Part shown: one piece after another, positions 33,469-41,025 of the stretch | How positions within the stretch are numbered: the first letter of the stretch is position 1 | Layout of the letters: each line of letters opens with the position of its first letter | NCBI GenBank assembly: GCA_947303185.1 | Contig: CAMYXF010000003.1 | Coordinates: forward strand, 124,001 to 188,000 | Length of the DNA stretch: 64,000 nt | DNA from: an uncultured Clostridia bacterium | GTDB taxonomy: Bacteria; Bacillota; Clostridia; Saccharofermentanales; Saccharofermentanaceae | Direction: 5' to 3' | The notes under the pieces: generated by a model | What the model saw: the letters and a program-made list of their open reading frames with translations, nothing else | Database searches by the model: none | What the model was told of the DNA's origin: nothing | Position numbers and translations under genes: made by a program

Positions 33469-34416
33469 TCAGAAACCGATCTTCTTCATTTCCTTAACAA
33501 GATTTGCCGCATACGTCTCCGTGCCCAAAGCATTCGGATGGAGATTATCAAGGTAATATTCTTCAAGATGCGGAACGAGATCCAATCCGTCGATTATCTT
33601 AATGTTCGGATACGCGGATGCGACCTTCTTTATGTTTTCGCAGAAGCTGTAGAAAACCGGCAGTTCGTCGATGTGGTCCCCTCTCCAGATCGGAGTGATG
33701 CAGAGGATTGGAATCTCAGTTCCGTAAATTCCAGTGAGCACATCGTAGTATTCCTTAACAACATTCATGTCGTTGTCGCCGTACTGGTTGGTGCCCTGTG
33801 CGACAATGATCTTATCCGGAGTGTAGCCTGGCATCTTCATGAGAGATTTGCTGTCGTAGACATAACCTCCGATACCCTGGTTGATGATGTCGTAATCAAG
33901 ATATCTGTTTGCGATGCTTACATAAGATTCTGATGAGCGGAGCGATCCGTAACCCTGCGTAATAGAATCTCCAAGCCAGAGAATTTTGGTGCCCTTTACG
34001 GGTGCCTGATATTCCGAATCGATCGAAAAGTTTTTCACGAGAATTGTCGCATCTACAGCAAGGTAGATAACGACTTTGTGCGTTCCTTCAGGAAGAGAAA
34101 ACTTCAGCGTTCCCTCTTCGCCCATGTCCTTGATGTAGAATATCTGATGGCAAAGTCCGTCAACATAAAGATCAACGGAATCTTCAGAACACTTCCAGAT
34201 GATCTTATAATCGAATGATATTTCAGATGCGTCAGTCGTGAATTCGAATGTCTTTGCCGTAGATGCATCGCACCTTTCAGCCCACATCTCCATCGCGGAA
34301 TCGAAATATTCCATCTGCGGTTTTGAGTACTGGTTTGCCTTCAGGTAGCCGTCGCGCTCTTCGAATTCATATGCGCCGAAATATATCTTCTTAAGTTCTT
34401 CGTTTGTAAGTATCAT
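33469..34416 (-). CDS. SGNH/GDSL hydrolase with N-terminal beta domain (probable carbohydrate esterase)
   Basis: A 315-residue enzyme with no signal peptide. Residues 1 to about 130 form a jelly-roll-like domain. The rest is an SGNH hydrolase with the nucleophile block 'WLGDSITQGYG', 'QGIGG', 'AQGTNQYGD' and the Asp/His block 'DNLHPNALG'. The two-domain layout is like CE2-type acetylxylan esterases, so deacetylation of plant sugars is likely but inferred. ATG 34416 is chosen because a longer frame would overlap the upstream gene; the ribosome site (GGCAGG) is weak. It directly follows a LacI-like sensor/diguanylate cyclase gene. Confidence 0.85.
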   Translation of the reverse strand: MILTNEELKKIYFGAYEFEERDGYLKANQYSKPQMEYFDSAMEMWAERCDASTAKTFEFTTDASEISFDYKIIWKCSEDSVDLYVDGLCHQIFYIKDMGEEGTLKFSLPEGTHKVVIYLAVDATILVKNFSIDSEYQAPVKGTKILWLGDSITQGYGSLRSSESYVSIANRYLDYDIINQGIGGYVYDSKSLMKMPGYTPDKIIVAQGTNQYGDNDMNVVKEYYDVLTGIYGTEIPILCITPIWRGDHIDELPVFYSFCENIKKVASAYPNIKIIDGLDLVPHLEEYYLDNLHPNALGTETYAANLVKEMKKIGF

Positions 34417-34432
34417 AGAAAACCTGCCGTTG

Positions 34433-36331
34433 TTAATCGTTCTTGTGAGCCTCACGCTTCATGTCGTACATGGCTTCATCTGCCATACGGAAGTATTCTT
34501 CGTTCTCTAACGTGTTCTCCGGATCAATAATAACATAGCCGACGCTCACACTGAGTCTGAACGGCGTATTAAGTTCTTCGGATACCTGTCTGGACTTGCC
34601 GATAATCTCTTCCTTGATTGCTTCAACGCCACCGGACACACCGTAATCTCCGATGATTACATACTCGTCACCGCCATATCTTACAGCTTTCCAGCTGACG
34701 GGAATTGTGTTCTTGATCACGTTTGCGACTGTCTTGATCGCCATGTCACCGTTGAGGTGTCCGTGCACGTCATTAATCTCTTTCATCTTGTTGATGTCGG
34801 CAACCATGATGATGGATTTTGTTTTCGAGCGCCTGAGCTCATCAAGATAAGGGATCACGATCTTCTCGTAACCCATTCGGTTATAAAGACCCGTAAGCTC
34901 ATCTCTTACAGAAATATCGGCAAGGACCCTGTTCAGGTTCTCAAGCTTGATGTTCTGACGCGCCCTCGCAAGACCTGCAGACACATGTCTTGTAAGTGAG
35001 TTGAGATAGAAGTCCTTTATTATCTTGTGATTGTTTTTGGTCACGAAATATCCGAAGTTCTCTGCTCCGATGTGAAGGGCCACGAACACATACACGGATG
35101 GCTTGTCCTGATCCTCATTGCAATCCGGAACGAGGTCGCACGCAGTTATCGTCTGAACAGGCACGGTGGCACCATTCTTCATGCCGCATAAAACACAGAT
35201 CTCATCGCTGTAACCTTCTGTCCTGCAGTCGACATCAAGCTTCATTGAATCGATATAGTCCTGGTCGATGCAGACATAGAAATCATCACCCTCATATGGA
35301 TGGTTCTTTTCCCAGAGTTTTGAATATGCCTCATGAATGTTTTCAAGTGATTTGACGTGAGCCGCACAGTCGTCGATCTCTACGAGATGCCAGTCGAAAA
35401 TAGTTCTTTCAACAGGAATAAGGAACGCCCTTCTCTTTGACTCCTGCTGGAGCTTTTTGCCTTCATCACCCATTGAACATCCGCAGCTCTCACCGGGATC
35501 GAACTTTGAATCGTAAACCTTATCTCCGAAATCCGGCGCGCCGTTCATAAGGCCTGCCAGACTGTCCATCGCCTGATAACTTCTCTCATCCCATCCGCGG
35601 TCAACGGAAGTCAGCATGGGCGAATAGTAATTACCGCTCATGAGGTTGTCGTAGCCCGTTACCTTTACATCCTGCGGGACGCTGTAACCGGCCTTTTCGA
35701 GAACAACGCATGTGGCAAGTGCCATATTATCGTTTGCGCACATGAACACGTCAGGAAGTTTATCCATCTTCTCAACAACTGCAGGAAGCTGGTCTTCAAC
35801 GATCGCATAACTCCAATAACCTATGAACTTTCTTTCGGGATTGAAAGTGATTCCGTGTTCCTTTAGTGTCTCAACGAGAACTTCGTATCTTACGATGCTG
35901 TCTTCGTTGTCTTCAGGACCGCCGATCCAGAACACGTCCTTTACGTCGTGAACGGTGATCATGTGCTCAACGAGTTCTTTCATGCCGTTCTTGTTCTCGG
36001 TCCTGATGCAGTTGATGCCTTCGAGTTCATACTCAAGACATACGGCAGGAACTTTTGCCTCAAGGATACGCTTGCGCAATATCTCATTCTCGCCTGCATT
36101 GTTTAACGTGTTGCCCAAAAGAAGGACACCGTCAAAACGTGAAAGATCAGGGAGATTCAGGATGTTGAGCTCACCTATAAGTTCTTCTTCGGATTTGTCA
36201 TAGGATGTGTAATCCAGAAAGATATACACATCGATATTATCTTCAGCTGCGCGTCTCCTGATTCCTTCCAGGGCGAAATCTAGATAATCGTCATTCCAGC
36301 CGTTTGTAAATACAGCTATCTTCTTTTTCAT
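34433..36331 (-). CDS. LacI-type ligand-binding domain fused to a GGDEF-family cyclase (GGDEY variant)
   Basis: A 632-residue soluble paralogue of the 4216 protein with the same order: LacI-like sugar-binding domain ('PDVFMCANDNMALATC', 'VTGYDNLMSG', 'SVDRGWDE'), 'DPGESCGC' Cys pair, middle sensor, GGDEF domain. The signature is GGDEY at 553-557, the same position as GGDEF in the paralogue; Phe to Tyr may or may not keep activity. GCGGAGG 5 nt before ATG 36331 overrules an in-frame codon upstream. The esterase gene follows after 16 bp, mirroring the cyclase/alpha-xylosidase pair at 2156-6123. Confidence 0.88.
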   Translation of the reverse strand: MKKKIAVFTNGWNDDYLDFALEGIRRRAAEDNIDVYIFLDYTSYDKSEEELIGELNILNLPDLSRFDGVLLLGNTLNNAGENEILRKRILEAKVPAVCLEYELEGINCIRTENKNGMKELVEHMITVHDVKDVFWIGGPEDNEDSIVRYEVLVETLKEHGITFNPERKFIGYWSYAIVEDQLPAVVEKMDKLPDVFMCANDNMALATCVVLEKAGYSVPQDVKVTGYDNLMSGNYYSPMLTSVDRGWDERSYQAMDSLAGLMNGAPDFGDKVYDSKFDPGESCGCSMGDEGKKLQQESKRRAFLIPVERTIFDWHLVEIDDCAAHVKSLENIHEAYSKLWEKNHPYEGDDFYVCIDQDYIDSMKLDVDCRTEGYSDEICVLCGMKNGATVPVQTITACDLVPDCNEDQDKPSVYVFVALHIGAENFGYFVTKNNHKIIKDFYLNSLTRHVSAGLARARQNIKLENLNRVLADISVRDELTGLYNRMGYEKIVIPYLDELRRSKTKSIIMVADINKMKEINDVHGHLNGDMAIKTVANVIKNTIPVSWKAVRYGGDEYVIIGDYGVSGGVEAIKEEIIGKSRQVSEELNTPFRLSVSVGYVIIDPENTLENEEYFRMADEAMYDMKREAHKND

Positions 36332-36356
36332 GTCATCCTCCGCAGCTAAATTCATG

Positions 36357-36414
36357 CAAAAAAAAATACCAACCGGGTTTTCCGGATAATCTTATTATCC
36401 CACCTGATTGGTAT
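36357..36414 (-). terminator. Branched terminator of the 36440-36946 gene
   Basis: On the minus strand ATACCAA pairs with TTGGTAT, an inner GGATAA/TTATCC stem sits between them, and a run of nine or more T follows. Confidence 0.75.
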
Positions 36415-36439
36415 ATTTATTTTGCTATTCTGTTAATCA

Positions 36440-36946
36440 TCAGAAAACAGTTGTGTCTTCTTTGTTCCACCTGTCGGATTTGATGGCCTTCATGAGGCTG
36501 CTTGCGTATTTGTAATGGGATCCGCCGTACTTGCGGTAGCATGCCCATGTGAGGTCTTCTACAAGAATATTCATGTCGCGGCGGTAATGAGTCTCGCTGA
36601 TACCGTTGAAAAGGACGTTGCAACGCGCGTTTCCGTCAGCTGTCGGGCAGATATAATCACAGGGAACGTAGCCTTCTGCTGAAAGACCGCAGTTGCCTTT
36701 AACTATGTGGCAGTCAGCACCTTCAAGGCTCTTATACATCTCGGTCACGACCTTTTCGAGATCGTCCAAAGACGGCATGTCCAAAGGTGTCGGCTCCTGA
36801 TAAGGCTCGTTAAACGGAATCAATTGTTCCAAACGGTTGAATAGATCCCTGCTCATTACGAAAGCAGTTTTCTCGACTTCTTTGATCTCACTCCATGAAT
36901 CCTTGACTACTTCTTTTACGGCATCCGTGCGATTCTCATTGTTCAT
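36440..36946 (-). CDS. Hypothetical cysteine-containing protein
   Basis: A 168-residue cytoplasmic protein I do not recognise. The helical N-terminal half is acidic. The C-terminal half has 'CHIVKGNCG', 'CDYICPTADGNARC' and one further Cys, arranged as a possible metal or Fe-S site. It lies 30 bp after a lipoprotein gene on the same strand and has a strong terminator. No function assigned. Confidence 0.7.
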   Translation of the reverse strand: MNNENRTDAVKEVVKDSWSEIKEVEKTAFVMSRDLFNRLEQLIPFNEPYQEPTPLDMPSLDDLEKVVTEMYKSLEGADCHIVKGNCGLSAEGYVPCDYICPTADGNARCNVLFNGISETHYRRDMNILVEDLTWACYRKYGGSHYKYASSLMKAIKSDRWNKEDTTVF

Positions 36947-36976
36947 GATTGCATCTCCTGATCAGTAAAAAGGGCC

Positions 36977-37468
36977 TTATTTCTCTTCGTATTCAACGTG
37001 TTCGATATTATCCTCGACATATATTATATCGGCCTCTTCATAGACATTCCACTCGTCTTCGTCGTAGTTAACGACGGAATAAATCGGGACATAGTATTCG
37101 CCGCCTTCGTAGAACATCAGAAGCTCGTAATCGTAGTCGTCGTAATCACCGCCGGCAGGAACTTTTCTCCATCCGTAGTCTTCGAAAACACCAGGGAACT
37201 TTTCCATCACAAGTTCTGCTGCTTCTTCAGCAGTCGCCATCTTAACTTCAGTATCAACATCACGGAAACTGCCGCTGTTAAACATCGTCGCGTGAAGCAT
37301 GAGGCAGAATCTGCCGGGCTTCTTATCACATTCGGGATATTCCTTCTCGACCGAAGCTATCAAAACTTGCGCATTCTTCTTCGGATCTTTCGAAAAGCGC
37401 GAGCATGAACACAGCGCGAAAATCATAACAACGGTCATAAGCAGTGCGGCAAGATGTTTTGTATTCAT
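36977..37468 (-). CDS. Hypothetical lipoprotein
   Basis: A 163-residue secreted protein with a hydrophobic signal and lipobox 'ALCSC' (lipidated Cys at 22). The mature part is rich in Asp, Glu and Tyr ('GGDYDDYDYELLMFYEGGEYY'). I do not recognise it. Probably the first gene of a two-gene operon with the cysteine-containing protein. Confidence 0.75.
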   Translation of the reverse strand: MNTKHLAALLMTVVMIFALCSCSRFSKDPKKNAQVLIASVEKEYPECDKKPGRFCLMLHATMFNSGSFRDVDTEVKMATAEEAAELVMEKFPGVFEDYGWRKVPAGGDYDDYDYELLMFYEGGEYYVPIYSVVNYDEDEWNVYEEADIIYVEDNIEHVEYEEK

Positions 37469-37666
37469 GGCAAACTCCGTCTTATGTTTCCAAATGTTTT
37501 AACCCACGAAATCCATTATAGCAAATAAGGCGATGTCAAAATATAAAGAGACCCGTCAGACGGTTGAACAGATAAAACACATGATTATATATGTGACACT
37601 TCTTTTATAAAATGTTATTCTAAATTTGTTTTTATAATTGAGGAACTGATAATAAGGAGAGCAACC

Positions 37667-38671
37667 GTGATATTTTCATTAGCATTGATTCCCGTAGTAG
37701 GTCTTCTTTTGATGATCTATTTCTGTGATAAAAAAGAGAAAGAACCGTTTGGTTTTCTTATTGCCATATTCTTCGCCGGCGTCGGATCCGTTATCCCGGC
37801 ATTCATTCTTGAGGAACTGGGCGGCAAGGTGATCGGCACAGACTCTTTGGTCGAGAGCATCCTTCACGCGATGATAGTCGTAGGACCTGCCGAAGAGCTC
37901 AGTAAATTCCTGGTCCTCTTCCTCATCACATGGAAGAGCAAGAATTTCAATTACAGCTACGATGCCATTGTTTACGCAGTCTTCGCTTCACTCGGATTCG
38001 CTGCCATCGAGAATATCGGCTACACGGTCGTTTTCGGTGCAGGAACAGCGCTTCTCCGTATGTTTACTTCAATCCCCGGTCACGCCTGCTTCGGCGTCTA
38101 CATGGGTTTCTTCTACAGCAAGGCCAAGTACGCCAAGCTCACGAAAAAGAACGGCAAGTTTGCTCTCCATCTGATCCTCACGATGCTGGTCCCCATCCTT
38201 GCCCATGGTGTCTATGACGCGATCCTTATGGGCGGCAACTCATCCGATGAGATCACTCTTGTCGGCTTGACCCTCGTTTTGTGGCTCCTCTTCATGGCAG
38301 GAATGTTCGCATCTTCAATCGTTCTTATCGTTAAGTCTTCGAAAAGAGATTTCTGCATCGTCGAAGTTCCCGACAAGAAAGAACAGACAATTTACATTCC
38401 CAACGCTGTCGGTGTCTGGACATGCACATGCGGTTCAGTCAATTACCTCAACTTCTGCGGCAAGTGCGGAAGACAGCGCCAGGTCGTCAGCTCATGGACA
38501 TGCCCCAACTGCTGGACACTCTCGGCTTATAATTTCTGCGGCAAATGCGGATGCCCCAAGCCCGTCGATCCCGGAATGGGTATGGGCCAGCAGCCTTACG
38601 CCCAGTCCTTTGCCCAGGCTTACGGCCAGCAGCCATATAATCCACAGCAGCCGTACAATCCTTACCTTTGA
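37667..38671 (+). CDS. PrsW-type intramembrane protease with two C-terminal zinc ribbons
   Basis: A 334-residue membrane protein with about seven to eight helices. It has the PrsW metalloprotease motifs 'GPAEELSKF' (EExxK), 'FAAIENIGY', 'GHACFG' and 'AHGVYDA'. PrsW enzymes cut anti-sigma factors or other membrane proteins. After the last helix come two zinc ribbons ('CTCGSVNYLNFCGKCG', 'CPNCWTLSAYNFCGKCG') and a tail rich in Gln, Pro and Tyr with repeated QQPYNP. The start is GTG at 37667 behind AAGGAG. The cytoplasmic zinc-ribbon tail is an addition to the usual architecture. Confidence 0.88.
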   Translation: MIFSLALIPVVGLLLMIYFCDKKEKEPFGFLIAIFFAGVGSVIPAFILEELGGKVIGTDSLVESILHAMIVVGPAEELSKFLVLFLITWKSKNFNYSYDAIVYAVFASLGFAAIENIGYTVVFGAGTALLRMFTSIPGHACFGVYMGFFYSKAKYAKLTKKNGKFALHLILTMLVPILAHGVYDAILMGGNSSDEITLVGLTLVLWLLFMAGMFASSIVLIVKSSKRDFCIVEVPDKKEQTIYIPNAVGVWTCTCGSVNYLNFCGKCGRQRQVVSSWTCPNCWTLSAYNFCGKCGCPKPVDPGMGMGQQPYAQSFAQAYGQQPYNPQQPYNPYL

Positions 38672-38686
38672 TTTCAATTAGGAGTG

Positions 38687-38827
38687 CGTGTAGAAACATG
38701 CGGTTAATCCGTCGGTTTCTACACGTTTTCGCTTTTTCTGTGTAGAAACATGTATTCGAAAACCTGATTTCTACAGACTTTTCGAGTTTTTCTGTAGAAA
38801 ATGCATTGTCTAGAACTGTTTTCTACA
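38687..38827. repeat. Intergenic hairpin array D (TGTAGAAA stems, 52-bp period)
   Basis: Three hairpins share one stem word. CGTGTAGAAAC/GTTTCTACACG (38687-38697/38715-38725, 17-nt loop), TGTAGAAA/TTTCTACA (38741-38748/38768-38775, 19-nt loop) and TGTAGAAAA/TTTTCTACA (38793-38801/38819-38827, 17-nt loop). TGTAGAAA begins at 38689, 38741 and 38793, an exact 52-bp period. Loops are unrelated. It lies between convergent genes, beside a terminator. Confidence 0.85.
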
Positions 38828-38848
38828 ATTCAGAAATCTCACCCAAGA

Positions 38849-38883
38849 AAAAAGGCTGCCTCATCTGAGACAGCCTCTTTCTT
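38849..38883 (-). terminator. Terminator of the PAS-GGDEF gene
   Basis: GGCTGTCTCA and TGAGGCAGCC pair (one mismatch, tight loop) on the minus strand and are followed by six T; A/T runs flank both sides, so it may also stop the convergent gene. Confidence 0.85.
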
Positions 38884-38901
38884 TATCATGTGAAAGGAGT
38901 T

Positions 38902-40209
38902 TTATAGGCTTGTTACCTGGTTGCGGCCATTGTGCTTTGACTTGTACATGGCCTTGTCGAGTCTGTCGAACGCGCCGTCGAAAGTATCATCAGCCTTAAG
39001 TTCCGTTACGCCGATCGAACATGTGATGTGGCCGATCTGAGGGAACTCGTATGCTTCGACATCTTTTCTGAGCTTCTCTGCAAGTTCGAAAACTTTCTCA
39101 CCGTCAATTCCGAGGCAGACAACTACGAATTCCTCACCGCCCCAGCGTCCTGCAAGCGAATTATTTGCAGCTGCCATATCCTTTAAGATGTCAGCGAAAA
39201 GCTTCAGTGTTGTATCACCGACGGAGTGGCCGTATGTATCGTTTACTTTCTTGAAGAAGTCGAGGTCTACCATCATGACGGATGCAGACTCGTTATTCTT
39301 CTGGACACCTACCAGTGCGTTGTGCATCTGCGTCTCGATCTCGCCGTGATTATAGACTGTCGTGAGCGGATCCTTGATTGCAAGCTCTTCATACTTCTTA
39401 AGAGCAATGAGTGTCTCCTGAGAATTTTCATCGATATCCTGGACCATGAAGACGAATCTGTAATCGTCTTCAACAAATGTCTGTGCGCGGCTGAATGTAA
39501 GCTTTACCCAGATGAACTTGCCTTCGAGATTACGCATCATGACGTCATAAGAAGCGGTCTTGCCCGGAGCGAAGTTCTTCTTGAGATACTCGGGATCCGT
39601 ACGGCGGAGGAACTGCTCCTGATCTTCCGGCATGAACATGTTAACGATCATCATTCTCCAATCGGAATACTTGAGCTGTGAATTAACAACGTTGTCGGAA
39701 ATCTCCGTGATATTAATGCTGCTCGTCGTATCCTGTGCGAGGTCTATATACATTGAGAAGAGATAAGAATTCTGGATGGTGCTGATTTTCTTTGTTGTCT
39801 GGACTTCCTGAACAACTTCTTCCTCATTAAGTTCGTCGAGAAGGAAGAGATACTGTTCGTTGTTTTCGATGGGATAAACCGTCATCTGGGCGATGCTGGG
39901 CTGCTCGCTGTCTTCAAGATGGATCTTGATGCGGCGGGAATACTTACCAGTGAACTTACCCGTGCTGTCAATGAACACATGATAGTCTTCGGTAACCTTG
40001 CCGTTTGTCTCATCAATATGGAACCAGAGTTTTACGATAAGGTCGTGATACGTTCCGGTCTCTTCGACGTACTTTTCGAAAATTCCGTTGCGCTTTAATG
40101 CCCTGAATGAATCAGTCTTTAAATCGACTATGATAACTGAATCAACGTTATCCAGGATCATTGCCGGGATGTCATTAATGTTGTACTCCTTTAATTCTTT
40201 AGCTGCCAT
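38902..40209 (-). CDS. PAS-type sensor with GGDEF diguanylate cyclase
   Basis: A soluble 435-residue protein. Two sensory segments (about 1-130 and 140-260) come first, the second PAS-like with 'GKFIWVKLTFSRAQTF'. The GGDEF domain follows with 'DPLTTVYNHGEIE', 'DLDFFKKVNDTYGHSVGD' and an intact 'WGGEEFVVV' active site. Predicted to make c-di-GMP from two GTP. AGGAG with 8-nt spacing chooses ATG 40209 over a GTG three codons earlier. It stands alone between hairpin arrays D and E. Confidence 0.92.
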   Translation of the reverse strand: MAAKELKEYNINDIPAMILDNVDSVIIVDLKTDSFRALKRNGIFEKYVEETGTYHDLIVKLWFHIDETNGKVTEDYHVFIDSTGKFTGKYSRRIKIHLEDSEQPSIAQMTVYPIENNEQYLFLLDELNEEEVVQEVQTTKKISTIQNSYLFSMYIDLAQDTTSSINITEISDNVVNSQLKYSDWRMMIVNMFMPEDQEQFLRRTDPEYLKKNFAPGKTASYDVMMRNLEGKFIWVKLTFSRAQTFVEDDYRFVFMVQDIDENSQETLIALKKYEELAIKDPLTTVYNHGEIETQMHNALVGVQKNNESASVMMVDLDFFKKVNDTYGHSVGDTTLKLFADILKDMAAANNSLAGRWGGEEFVVVCLGIDGEKVFELAEKLRKDVEAYEFPQIGHITCSIGVTELKADDTFDGAFDRLDKAMYKSKHNGRNQVTSL

Positions 40210-40378
40210 ACAGATCACTCCTATAGAATCTTAAAAACTTTCTCGACGAAATACAGCCGTAAAGCTGCTTACAAAAAAATTATATAACCCGAAAAATAAG
40301 CATGAATTACGAAAATGAAAACAAAATCAGACCCGAATGTAACAAATTTTTTTAATTGTTTAGTGAATGTGGCATCAA

Positions 40379-40539
40379 TTTGTTCGGCAAATATACAGCA
40401 CTGCCGAACAAAAGCCAGTAAAAACCGGCCCTCAATCAACGAAATGTACGGCAAATGTACGGCACTGCCGTACAACTGCAGTGAAAAACTGATGTTTTGA
40501 AGCCGAAAATCACTGCAAATGTCCGGCATAGCCGTACAT
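40379..40539. repeat. Intergenic hairpin array E (TGTACGGCA stems, 64-bp period)
   Basis: TTTGTTCGGCA/TGCCGAACAAA (40379-40389/40402-40412) and TGTACGGCA/TGCCGTACA (40445-40453/40466-40474) each have a 12-nt loop and are offset by 64 bp. A third, imperfect palindrome (AAATGTCCGGC with GCCGTACATTT, 40518-40541) lies 75 bp further on. A TGCAGTGA/TCACTGCA pair spans the last two. This fills most of the 406-bp gap upstream of the PAS-GGDEF gene; no gene is seen in it. Confidence 0.78.
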
Positions 40540-40560
40540 TTGCTAGACAGAATCTGTAAA

Positions 40561-40589
40561 AAAGAAGCTGCCCCGTTTGTTGAGGCAGC
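40561..40589 (-). terminator. Terminator of the double-glycine-leader gene
   Basis: GCTGCC and GGCAGC form the stem with an 11-nt loop; the minus strand then runs TTCTTTTTT. Confidence 0.75.
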
Positions 40590-40615
40590 CTCTTATCATC
40601 TAAAACGTTTGTATA

Positions 40616-40900
40616 TTACTTGTTGTTATCCACACTGTAACCGCAGTCCTGACACGAGCAGATGTTTTCAACTCTGTTATATTGTATCGCCGTGGAGTGG
40701 CAGACAGGACATACGTTGAAAGGCTTATCGGTTCGGCTTGCATTCACCGGATCAGAAGGAAGATTGGAGCCAATGTTTTCGAGAACAGGATTTATTATCG
40801 GCATCTTTCCCTTGCCCGGGACTACCGGAGACCTGAATGCTCCGCCATTAACGTTATCAAGCTGGTCAAGATTAAGTTCGTTATTATCTAATACTTTCAT
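40616..40900 (-). CDS. Small protein with double-glycine-type leader and zinc ribbon
   Basis: A 94-residue protein. The N-terminus 'NELNLDQLDNVNGG' (Gly19-Gly20) looks like the leader of double-glycine bacteriocins and related peptides, cut by C39 peptidase-ABC exporters. The 74-residue remainder has a Pro/Gly-rich part and a C-terminal zinc-ribbon-like cluster ('CPVCHST', 'CSCQDC'). AGGAGG precedes the ATG. No C39 exporter or modification enzyme is in the window. A secreted papain-like protease gene lies 125 bp upstream on the same strand. Exported or peptide-like nature is inferred from the leader only. Confidence 0.75.
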   Translation of the reverse strand: MKVLDNNELNLDQLDNVNGGAFRSPVVPGKGKMPIINPVLENIGSNLPSDPVNASRTDKPFNVCPVCHSTAIQYNRVENICSCQDCGYSVDNNK

Positions 40901-40979
40901 GGCATTGTCCTCCTGTTTTTATAAGGCCATTATAAAGTGCCGATGACAACAGTGAATTACCATGAGTTTAACTGTCTGT

Positions 40980-41022
40980 AAACTTTATCCTTCAGCGAAA
41001 ACGGAATAACCTGATAAAGTTT
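40980..41022. repeat. Isolated 10-bp inverted repeat after the papain-like gene
   Basis: AAACTTTATC (40980-40989) and GATAAAGTTT (41013-41022) are a perfect pair with a 23-nt loop just past the stop of the papain-like gene. No T-run follows on the minus strand, so it is a poor terminator; it resembles single units of the hairpin arrays. Confidence 0.5.
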
Positions 41023-41025
41023 CGC

